Source: JAGLTN01 sp023135255 (GTDB taxonomy: Bacteria > Planctomycetota > Phycisphaerae > Sedimentisphaerales > Anaerobacaceae). From it: DNA of 19,020 nt. Each line of letters begins with the position of its first letter. Within the stretch, counting starts at the first letter, position 1. The position numbers and the translations under genes are program-made. This document shows, piece after piece, positions 1-5,855 of this stretch. The stretch is taken from positions 1-19,020 of the forward strand of contig DAOWCP010000046.1 in NCBI GenBank assembly GCA_030639495.1, in the 5' to 3' direction. A model generated the notes under the pieces. That model had not been told where the DNA came from and ran no database searches. It saw only the letters and a list, made by a program, of their open reading frames with translations.

Positions 1-30
1 AACTGGGATCATTAGAATTTGTTCATGAGT

Positions 31-201
31 TTAAATCCATTTTTTAATCCACGAGATCACACCCTGGCCTGACTTTGTGATTATCATTGATTTGTTATAA
101 CGTCGGACAATTTTTTCAATCGACATATGGCCCCAAATTGCGAGAATTATCACCAGGCAAACGGCTATAATTAATATTATCGTTCCAATTATGATATCCA
201 T
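31..201 (-). CDS. possible small one-pass membrane protein (hypothetical)
   Basis: I do not recognise this gene. From ATG at 201 it would encode 56 aa: an N-terminal hydrophobic segment at about residues 2-23, rich in Ile/Leu/Val, then a basic, probably cytoplasmic tail (K-I-V-R-R-Y-N-K-S). An in-frame TTG at 237 would add 12 residues. I prefer the ATG because the hydrophobic segment follows it directly, but neither start has a good Shine-Dalgarno. It is divergent from tadA. Small hydrophobic ORFs of this size are often real but also arise by chance in AT-rich DNA. No function is inferred. Confidence 0.35.
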   Translation of the reverse strand: MDIIIGTIILIIAVCLVIILAIWGHMSIEKIVRRYNKSMIITKSGQGVISWIKKWI

Positions 202-282
202 AGACAGATTTATACCAAAAATAACGAAATAATTCAACCATCTAAATTTTAGCTCTCAGCTATGGGTTTATAGCAAAAGTGG

Positions 283-311
283 TTGACATGGTCAGGGCTA
301 TTTAAGATAAT
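283..311 (+). promoter_or_regulatory. sigma70-type promoter of tadA
   Basis: A consensus -35 TTGACA (283-288) is followed after exactly 17 bases by GATAAT (306-311). Predicted transcription start is near 318, about 20-32 nt before the tadA start. This is one of the strongest promoter matches in the window. Confidence 0.65.
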
Positions 312-349
312 CAATTTTTTGTCAAAGAATAAGGATATTGAAATTGATT

Positions 350-856
350 ATGCTGGCAGAGCAGAGAAAATTATCGACTGATGACAACAGCGATGAGAAA
401 TTCATGGAGGCTGCTATTGATGCCGCTTTTATTGCGGAAGAAAATGGTGATGTGCCGATCGGGGCAGTGGTGGTGTATGAGAATAAGATAATTGCGAAAG
501 GCTACAATCAGCGGCATCAGCTCAATGATCCGACTGCTCATGCTGAGATTATTGCGTTGACCGCAGCGGCAGAGGTTATCGGTAATTGGCGTCTGAATGG
601 CTGTACTATATATGTCACCCTTGAGCCTTGCACGATGTGTGCAGGAGCTTTGGTTAATGCGAGAATGGACAGATTGGTTTATGGCTGTGACGACCCCAAA
701 GCTGGCGCCTGCAAGAGCCTTTATAATATTGTCCAGGATGAAAGATTAAACCATCGCCTTGAAGTTACCTCCGGCGTGATGGTACAAGAGTGTTCGACAA
801 TTCTAAGCGATTTTTTCCGCAGACGCCGAATCGAAAATAAAGATCAGCCAGACTAA
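350..856 (+). CDS. tadA: tRNA-specific adenosine deaminase TadA
   Basis: Deaminates adenosine 34 to inosine in the anticodon of tRNA-Arg(ACG), allowing wobble decoding; cytoplasmic and normally essential. Numbered from ATG at 350, the zinc-dependent cytidine deaminase-like fold shows the H-A-E motif at residues 64-66 (zinc ligand H64, proton-shuttle E66) and P-C-T-M-C at 93-97 (zinc ligands C94 and C97). The D-V-P-I-G-A-V strand lies at 34-40 and the F-F-R-R-R-R C-terminal helix is typical of TadA. Length (168 aa) is normal. Start choice: an in-frame TTG at 338 would give 172 aa, but the AAGGA at 331-335 is only 2 nt from it; ATG 350 is preferred although its spacing is long. The stop codon is followed almost at once by a dispersed repeat (866-963), so the gene is probably monocistronic. 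Confidence 0.93.
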   Translation: MLAEQRKLSTDDNSDEKFMEAAIDAAFIAEENGDVPIGAVVVYENKIIAKGYNQRHQLNDPTAHAEIIALTAAAEVIGNWRLNGCTIYVTLEPCTMCAGALVNARMDRLVYGCDDPKAGACKSLYNIVQDERLNHRLEVTSGVMVQECSTILSDFFRRRRIENKDQPD

Positions 857-865
857 ATTATTTAT

Positions 866-963
866 ACCCTTAAGGGTATAAATGTCCGCGAATAAATCCG
901 TAACTTGTTATTTTTAAGTTATTTATCCGCGGATAAACGAACAAATTCAATTGGGATTAGTAT
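866..963 (+). repeat. dispersed intergenic hairpin repeat, copy A
   Basis: This roughly 98-base element begins 9 bases after the tadA stop. It has three parts: a perfect 22-base palindrome (861-882) with arms TTTATACCC and GGGTATAAA; a long stem-loop with arms 885-906 and 916-933 (18 pairs, one mismatch, a 4-nt bulge, 9-nt loop); and an embedded perfect 16-base palindrome around CCGCGG (922-937). The reverse complement of 12051-12149 matches it at roughly 88% (about 11 mismatches and one gap in about 98 columns, aligned by hand). No T-run follows the hairpins, so it is not a classical intrinsic terminator. Confidence 0.8.
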
Positions 964-1027
964 GAATGCGTTGCTTTGGAGTGTGAAATAGCATTTTTTG
1001 ATGCAAGTTGACGCTTTAAGCTTACTG

Positions 1028-1056
1028 TTGTTTTTTTTGTTTTTTTGTGGTAGAAT
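1028..1056 (+). promoter_or_regulatory. probable hisF promoter
   Basis: TTGTTT (1028-1033), a 17-base spacer and TAGAAT (1051-1056) precede hisF. The spacer is almost all T. A better-looking TTGACG at 1008-1013 is too far (37 bases) from this -10 to pair with it. Confidence 0.45.
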
Positions 1057-1092
1057 CAAGGACTATTATTATTCTGACTTTAGGAGATAGCT

Positions 1093-1857
1093 ATGGATAA
1101 GCAGATTAAGATTATGCCTTGCCTGGATATGCAGAACGGCAGGGTGGTTAAGGGTGTGCATTTTGTGGATATCAAAGATGCTGGTGACCCGGTTGAATGC
1201 GCAAAGGCTTATTGTTTGGCGGGTGCAGATGAGATCGCTCTTTTAGATATAACCGCGACGATCGAAGGCAGAGCAACAATGCTTGATGTTGTCAAGAGAG
1301 TTGCCGAAGCTGCGACAGTTCCATTTACAGTTGGAGGCGGCATTTGTGATGTTTCAGCAGCAAAGGCAGTGTTAGACGCCGGTGCAGATAAGATATCGAC
1401 CAGCAGCGCAGCATTTCGCAGGCCTGAAGTTATTGATGAAATGATAAAAGAATTTGGTACTGATAAAGTTACAGTTGCGATCGATGTTGATGTTAATGCG
1501 GCTTTGCCGAGCGGTTACGAGGTTTACATTGACGGTGGACGCACAGCTACAGGTGTAGATGCGGTTGAGTGGGCTAAGAAAGTTGATGGTTTTGGAGTAA
1601 CGACTATATTGCCTACCAGCAAAGCCGGCGACGGTGCAAAGACCGGTTATGATTTGCCGATAATAAAAGCGATAGCAAAAACTACCAATGCAACCATCGT
1701 TGCTTCAGGCGGCGCTGGGACTCTTGAGCACTTCTACGATGCTGTTCAGGCTGGTGCGACAGTACTGCTGGCAGCGTCGGTATTTCATTTTAACATGATA
1801 TCGATACCAGATCTTAAAGCTTATCTCAAAAATCGCGGCATAAATGTGTCTTTGTGA
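1093..1857 (+). CDS. hisF: imidazole glycerol phosphate synthase cyclase subunit HisF (divergent)
   Basis: With the glutaminase HisH, HisF converts PRFAR plus ammonia into imidazole glycerol phosphate and AICAR, in histidine synthesis with a link to purines. The 254-aa half-barrel pair (TIM barrel) is full length. Catalytic Asp12 (C-L-D) and Asp131 (A-I-D), Asp180, the loop N-G-R-V-V-K-G, phosphate-binding G-G-G-I and A-S-G-G-A-G, and the closing A-A-S-V-F-H-F are all present. Several usually conserved positions differ: the L-L-T-S-x-D-R-D-G-T-K segment reads L-P-T-S-K-A-G-D-G-A-K (173-183), the phosphate-site Asn is Ser104, and the barrel-gate Arg and Glu of Thermotoga HisF are Lys6 and Thr171. 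No other his gene is nearby. An AGGAGA Shine-Dalgarno (1082-1087) fixes the ATG. A HisF-like paralogue with another role is possible but less likely. Confidence 0.9.
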   Translation: MDKQIKIMPCLDMQNGRVVKGVHFVDIKDAGDPVECAKAYCLAGADEIALLDITATIEGRATMLDVVKRVAEAATVPFTVGGGICDVSAAKAVLDAGADKISTSSAAFRRPEVIDEMIKEFGTDKVTVAIDVDVNAALPSGYEVYIDGGRTATGVDAVEWAKKVDGFGVTTILPTSKAGDGAKTGYDLPIIKAIAKTTNATIVASGGAGTLEHFYDAVQAGATVLLAASVFHFNMISIPDLKAYLKNRGINVSL

Positions 1858-1877
1858 TTTGAAATTTGATTTTAGTC

Positions 1878-1906
1878 TTGAGTTTTTACCGATATTTGCT
1901 TAAAAT
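1878..1906 (+). promoter_or_regulatory. promoter of tRNA-Ser
   Basis: TTGAGT (1878-1883), a 17-base spacer and TAAAAT (1901-1906). Predicted start near 1913, about 17 nt before the mature tRNA 5' end. It lies 20 bases after the hisF stop, so the tRNA need not depend on hisF transcription. Confidence 0.6.
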
Positions 1907-1929
1907 CCCGGTTTTATTATTGAGCTTTT

Positions 1930-2017
1930 GGAGAGGTGTCCGAGTGGCTTAAGGAGCAGCCTTGGAAAGGCTGTGTACGGCTTGTCTGTACCGGGGGTTC
2001 GAATCCCCCCTTCTCCG
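1930..2017 (+). tRNA. tRNA-Ser, anticodon GGA
   Basis: An 88-nt class II tRNA. Acceptor arms 1930-1936 and 2010-2016 pair over 7 bp with one G-T wobble. The anticodon stem CAGCC/GGCTG encloses loop TTGGAAA with anticodon GGA, reading UCC and UCU. A long variable arm built on GTAC/GTAC follows, then a T arm of five G-C pairs around TTCGAAT. The discriminator base is G (2017), the serine identity element. CCA is not encoded. Seven T residues (2018-2024) follow directly and may end transcription. An AT-rich accessory gene unit begins just downstream. Confidence 0.96.
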
Positions 2018-2065
2018 TTTTTTTGTGTGTGGTTGGGGGTAACTAAAAAGCCTATTTTCGACTTT

Positions 2066-2365
2066 TTATTTTGAATTGTCTGAATTTTTCTTTCTGTTTA
2101 ATAACCAGTCTTTAATCTCATTAAGTAACTGTTCTAAATTTCCGCAAGATTTATGTGTTTTTGCTTCATCAAAAGTAACGGAAAGACGAGATGACCAAGA
2201 TACAACAATATATAACAAAGGCCTCTCGTCTCCTTTTTGAGGCTGAACTGCCAAACATAGTTTTCCTGGTGGATTTGGCCCTCTGTCTTTGTTAATTAAA
2301 TCATAGCCGTTATCATTCACTAGTTTTTCGATGGCCAGTGATAGCTTAATTTTATCTATTATCAT
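2066..2365 (-). CDS. unknown 99-aa protein, third gene of the RES unit
   Basis: I do not recognise this protein. It is soluble-looking, with an N-terminal helix (I-D-K-I-K-L-S-L-A-I-E-K-L), a central beta-rich stretch with two strands around L-L-Y-I-V-V-S-W and S-V-T-F, and a C-terminal amphipathic helix ending in a charged tail (N-R-K-K-N-S-D-N-S-K). There is no signal peptide or membrane segment. The ATG is 6 nt after the stop of the small membrane protein gene, with a weak AGAAG in front, so it is probably translated from the same mRNA as the RES gene. From position alone it could be an antidote, adaptor or partner of the RES protein; nothing in the sequence proves this. Like its two neighbours it is AT-rich. 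Confidence 0.65.
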   Translation of the reverse strand: MIIDKIKLSLAIEKLVNDNGYDLINKDRGPNPPGKLCLAVQPQKGDERPLLYIVVSWSSRLSVTFDEAKTHKSCGNLEQLLNEIKDWLLNRKKNSDNSK

Positions 2366-2371
2366 TTTCAG

Positions 2372-2554
2372 CTATCTTCTCGAGTATGGTATTGGCCGAT
2401 TTAAATGTCTCCCTTTGGGAGTGACAATGTTATACACAATGGTGAATACGATGGCTGCAATAATGATGATTATTGTCCATTTGATAATATCACAAAGCAT
2501 CTGCTTGCCACCTAAGCGTAGTGATTCCACGATATAATGCTTAATTTTATTCAT
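2372..2554 (-). CDS. 60-aa one-pass membrane protein, second gene of the RES unit
   Basis: An N-terminal amphipathic, basic stretch (about residues 1-23) is followed by a strongly hydrophobic segment at about 24-45 (I-I-K-W-T-I-I-I-I-I-A-A-I-V-F-T-I-V-Y), then a polar, basic tail ending P-Y-S-R-R. It is probably an inner-membrane protein with a short exposed C-terminus. Its ATG (2552-2554) overlaps the stop codon of the RES gene (2547-2549) by 8 nt including the stop. A GAGAGG Shine-Dalgarno within the RES coding end sits at good spacing, so translational coupling is likely. No homologue is recognised. Size and topology resemble holin-like or membrane-anchor proteins of effector modules, but this is only a resemblance. 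Confidence 0.6.
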   Translation of the reverse strand: MNKIKHYIVESLRLGGKQMLCDIIKWTIIIIIAAIVFTIVYNIVTPKGRHLNRPIPYSRR

Positions 2555-3362
2555 ATTTTCCTCTCTTTTTAAATTGAATTGGCCATTTCTGCTTAAAATC
2601 TATATCAACTTCTGTTATTTGGAACACCTTTCCCTCTTCAATTTGTTTGGCAGAATTAATATCAAACAAAGCAAGGTTCTTGCCATGGTTGAAAAGACTT
2701 TTATATTTAACGCCATCAACCCCATTTGTTTTGAATAATTCGGCGATGATTTGAGTAGGTATATAATCTGTAATTTTATCATTATTTTCAACTGGCCTAC
2801 AAAAAGCTAAGTCGATCCATTCCCATATAGTTTTTATTGCTTCTTCTGGAGTTGGCGGTTTGAATTTCCAGAGTTTGTCAAGATCAGCTACAGTCATAGC
2901 CATAGGATTTATTTTACTAAGAGAACAATCTATTACTTTTAAGTTTTTAAGCGTTTTGAATTGTACAATCGTGACATAAGAACCAACCCATGGACGAATT
3001 TCAGATATAGCTGTTTTTTCGTCTGTGGCAAGGTATAAACATGGTATTCCCTTCGGATTGATCCTTCCTTCACCTATTTTACCTGCAAGAGGTTTCATTC
3101 GCTCTGTGGTGAAAGGAACTGCGTTATAATCGACTATTTGACCATTATCGTAAAGAGGGTCATCTCCACAGCCTAATTGAGCACGCCAAAATAGTTGGCC
3201 TTTGCGAATTGACTTGATGCGATCCCTCGCAGTTGTTAATAATGTAGTGAAAAAACGTTGTGTTTGTTCATCGTGGAAATATCTTTCTTCTTGTTTCTTC
3301 TTTTGTCCGAAAGATCGAAAATCATTCCAATGAGGTTGTTTTTCTAATATATTCTTTCCCAC
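2547..3362 (-). CDS. RES-domain protein (putative NAD+-consuming effector)
   Basis: RES-domain toxins adopt an ADP-ribosyltransferase-like fold and deplete cellular NAD+; the classical ones are about 150 aa and pair with an Xre-type antitoxin. This 271-aa protein carries the signature: G-E-G-R-I-N-P-K-G-I-P-C-L-Y-L-A at 97-112 and T-A-I-S-E at 117-121. Arg100, Tyr110 and Glu121 keep the 10- and 11-residue spacing of the catalytic R-Y-E in characterised Res toxins. A Tyr-x-Ser (220-222) in V-D-G-V-K-Y-K-S supplies the terminal Ser. The N-terminal 95 residues are an extension (basic, then F-W-R-A-Q). The start is GTG with AAGGAAG 5 nt upstream. No Xre antitoxin is present; instead two small genes follow in a tight operon. 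The toxin role is inferred from the family. Confidence 0.85.
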   Translation of the reverse strand: MGKNILEKQPHWNDFRSFGQKKKQEERYFHDEQTQRFFTTLLTTARDRIKSIRKGQLFWRAQLGCGDDPLYDNGQIVDYNAVPFTTERMKPLAGKIGEGRINPKGIPCLYLATDEKTAISEIRPWVGSYVTIVQFKTLKNLKVIDCSLSKINPMAMTVADLDKLWKFKPPTPEEAIKTIWEWIDLAFCRPVENNDKITDYIPTQIIAELFKTNGVDGVKYKSLFNHGKNLALFDINSAKQIEEGKVFQITEVDIDFKQKWPIQFKKRGKYE

Positions 3363-3671
3363 TATGGCTTCCTTTTATAAACCGGTAGGTTATATCGGCT
3401 GAAAAACACGAGCAATAAAATAGTTTTTAAAAATAATTTGTCAAAACAAAGCATAAAATCGAATTTTCTATGTCGATGACATTGTGAGAAGTAAAACAGC
3501 CATCTCTGTTTTTTGATATTTAAAATATTAAGATTGGCGGCTGGTGTTTTTTTGAAAGTTTAGTTTGAAGTAATGGGATAATTTAAGGCCTTGCTATTTT
3601 GGAGGTTTGATTGTAAACTCCAGGTTTTTAGGGTTTTGGATAAGTAAGTCATTTTTTTGAAGAAGAACTTT
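3363..3671. other. AT-rich intergenic region between the divergent RES unit and the TraB-family gene
   Basis: About 300 bases with no credible ORF. It must hold the start signals of both flanking genes, but I see no strong -35/-10 pair. A TATTGC plus 17 plus TATAAC combination on the minus strand before the RES gene is only suggestive. On the plus strand a 7-bp hairpin (3601-3621, arms GGAGGTTT and AAACTCC with one bulged G) lies in the probable leader of the TraB-family gene. Confidence 0.4.
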
Positions 3672-4850
3672 ATGACAGAAAAAGAAATTGCACTTTCAGA
3701 TAGTGTTGCTCATATAACAGTCGATGGCAGGGAAGTTTATCTTGTCGGCACCGCTCATGTTTCCAAAGAGAGTGTTGGCGATGTGAAAGATACAGTCGAA
3801 TTGGTCAGGCCTGATTCGATCTGCGTTGAGCTTTGTGCGGGCAGGCATAAGGCCATGATGCAAAAAGATGCCTGGAAGAATATGGATATCTTCAAGGTGG
3901 TCAGAGAGAAGAAGGGCGTCTTCCTGATTGCTCAACTTATCATGAGTGCTTTCTACAAAAGGCTCGGCGACAAGCTAGGCGTTCAACCCGGTGCTGAGAT
4001 GCTCGAAGGCGTCAAACAGGCCGAAGAAACCGGTGCTGAACTCGTCCTGGCAGACAGAGACATTCAGATCACACTCAAAAGGGTATGGGGATACCTCAGC
4101 TTCTGGCACAAGATGAAGCTCGCAGCACATTTGATGGCCAGCGTCTTTACCAATGAGCAGATAGACGAATCCATGATAGAGCAGATCAAAGGCCAGGACC
4201 AGCTTGACAGTGTCATGGCCGAATTCTCTGAATCTTTCCCCGAAATCAAAAAAAGACTTATCGACGAGCGTGACATATTTCTTGCTCAGAAGATTCGCGA
4301 AGCCAAAGGCTCTACCGTTGTCGCTGTTGTCGGAGCAGGGCACGTTACTGGAATCAAAGAATATATTCAAAAAGACAACGACCTTGAACCCCTAATGGAA
4401 TTGCCGAAGCCATCTATTTGGCCTAAGTTTTTAAAATGGGGCATACCTGCAGCAGTGATAGCATTGCTGGTTTATGGTTTTTACAAAGGCGGGGCCCAGC
4501 ACTCGATTGAATCAATTAAGATTTGGGTGCTTATTAATGGTGTTCTGGCGGCTTTGGGTTCTGCCATTGCTCTGGCACATCCGCTAACAATAATTGCTTC
4601 TTTTGTGGCCGCGCCTCTGACATCTTTGCTCCCAATGGTTGGTGCTGGTTGGGTTGCGGGATTAGTACAAGCCTGGGTCCACAAACCAACAGTTGCTGAC
4701 TTTGAGGATCTCTCCGAAGCAGTTGGATCGGTTAAAGGTTTCTGGAAAAATTCAGTCACTAAAATTCTGCTTGTAGTTATGCTCGCTAATGTTGGAAGCA
4801 TGTTCGGGACGTTTATTTCAGGCTGGCTTATCGCCCAGAGGACACTTTAG
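3672..4850 (+). CDS. TraB/GumN-family membrane protein
   Basis: Belongs to the TraB family (PF01963), whose members have a cytoplasmic EreA/TIKI-like domain with conserved His and Glu and often a C-terminal membrane part; the molecular function in bacteria is not settled. Numbered from TTG 3657, the family motifs are L-V-G-T-A-H-V-S (29-36), C-V-E-L-C-x-x-R (56-63), A-D-R-D (about 132-135) and V-V-G-A-G-H-V (near 226-232). From about residue 255 onward there are about four hydrophobic segments, one rich in small residues (I-A-S-F-V-A-A-P-L-T-S). ATG 3672 (392 aa) is preferred over TTG 3657 because GAAGAAG lies 6 nt before it and nothing precedes the TTG. Its last 23 bases overlap the 3' end of the convergent holA. 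Confidence 0.88.
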   Translation: MTEKEIALSDSVAHITVDGREVYLVGTAHVSKESVGDVKDTVELVRPDSICVELCAGRHKAMMQKDAWKNMDIFKVVREKKGVFLIAQLIMSAFYKRLGDKLGVQPGAEMLEGVKQAEETGAELVLADRDIQITLKRVWGYLSFWHKMKLAAHLMASVFTNEQIDESMIEQIKGQDQLDSVMAEFSESFPEIKKRLIDERDIFLAQKIREAKGSTVVAVVGAGHVTGIKEYIQKDNDLEPLMELPKPSIWPKFLKWGIPAAVIALLVYGFYKGGAQHSIESIKIWVLINGVLAALGSAIALAHPLTIIASFVAAPLTSLLPMVGAGWVAGLVQAWVHKPTVADFEDLSEAVGSVKGFWKNSVTKILLVVMLANVGSMFGTFISGWLIAQRTL

Positions 4851-5835
4851 CCTGTGTGAATGAGAGCTTTAATACCAGTCTCTCAATAGCGACTTTTGCA
4901 GTAGTTTGACCTGTTTTAATTTCAAAATCTGTCACAGCCAATCTCTGGATCAGGTCTCCGATTTGTTTTTGAGATAATTTGCCAACGATTCTGAAGAAGT
5001 TTTCCTTGTTGCCGAAGACTCTAAGCTTTGCTGCTATTTGCATGGGGTTTTGGTTGTCCTGAAGCATTGCTTTTGCTTTGAACATTTTGCTTAACTGGTA
5101 TCCAAATGCGCCTACTGCGGTAAACTCTGCGGATTTGTCTGATGCGAACATGTTTCGCAGTCGGCTGATGGCTTTGTCGATTTGGCCTGTAAGAGCGGCA
5201 TCGATAACGCCGAAGACATTGAATACCCTGTTGCGCCCGGTCAGTGATTCGATATTTTCACTTGTTATCGAATTATTATCACCGACCAGCAGAGAGAGTT
5301 TATCAACTTCATTTTGCAGGATCGGCAGATTATCGCCCAGCAGTTCCACAAGTAATTGGGCGGATTGCAGTGAGAGAGTTTTCTTGTAGGTCTGCTTTGC
5401 GTATTTAATCATTTCAGCGGGCAGATGCCATGGTTTAGGCGGCTCAGCATTTATCAACTCACCAACATTGATCAGTTGTTTAGCAAGCTTCGTATTGCTT
5501 CGCCAACTGCTCACAGCCAGGACTAAAACAGAACTTTTGCACGGATTTTTGAAGTAATTTTCGAAATAGGACCTGTTGTCAGCGTTAATAAATTTGTCAG
5601 CATTTTTAAGCAGGATAACCCTTTTGTCTGCCAGAAAAGGAAGTGTTCTAAGTTCATCAAAAATCTGCGAAGTTGTAACCTTCTCCGGGTCGGCATTAAA
5701 TAAAGCCATAGACCTGTCCTGGTGCGACAGCAAGCTATCCAGGAGCTTGTCACATTGCATATTTACCATAGCAGGGTCTTTGCCGGCAATTACATATATT
5801 GGCTTAAAATCTTTTTTTAAATTAGTCTCAGCCAT
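4828..5835 (-). CDS. holA: DNA polymerase III delta subunit HolA
   Basis: Delta is the clamp-loader subunit that opens the beta sliding clamp. The 335-aa length is normal. The N-terminal AAA+-like domain starts K-P-I-Y-V-I-A-G-K-D (11-20). The signature L-R-T-L-P-F-L-A-D-K-R-V-I-L-L-K-N-A-D at 62-80 contains the Leu-Phe pair expected to contact the clamp. The middle and C-terminal parts show the family pattern L-L-G-D-N-L-P-I-L-Q-N-E-V-D-K-L and the collar-type helices ending in K-V-A-I-E-R-L-V-L-K-L. Delta has no Walker ATPase motif, and none is seen. It starts 20 nt after the gyrA stop with no clear Shine-Dalgarno, so it is probably the second gene of a gyrA-holA operon. Its 3' end overlaps the converging TraB-family gene by 23 bp. 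Confidence 0.9.
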   Translation of the reverse strand: MAETNLKKDFKPIYVIAGKDPAMVNMQCDKLLDSLLSHQDRSMALFNADPEKVTTSQIFDELRTLPFLADKRVILLKNADKFINADNRSYFENYFKNPCKSSVLVLAVSSWRSNTKLAKQLINVGELINAEPPKPWHLPAEMIKYAKQTYKKTLSLQSAQLLVELLGDNLPILQNEVDKLSLLVGDNNSITSENIESLTGRNRVFNVFGVIDAALTGQIDKAISRLRNMFASDKSAEFTAVGAFGYQLSKMFKAKAMLQDNQNPMQIAAKLRVFGNKENFFRIVGKLSQKQIGDLIQRLAVTDFEIKTGQTTAKVAIERLVLKLSFTQAKVSSGR

Positions 5836-5855
5836 TTTTTTTAAGCTTTGCCCGG

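Noticed and set aside
259..274. Small hairpin GCTAT/ATAGC upstream of tadA as an operator
   Set aside because: Five A-T-rich pairs are expected by chance in such DNA; the strong promoter next to it needs no operator to be explained.
1993..2017. Duplicate of the tRNA-Ser 3' end as an attachment site elsewhere in the window
   Set aside because: I looked for further copies of GGTTCGAATCC downstream and found none.
3601..3621. Hairpin in the leader of the TraB-family gene as an attenuator or riboswitch
   Set aside because: Only seven pairs with a bulge, followed by T5; no leader peptide and no conserved riboswitch sequence.
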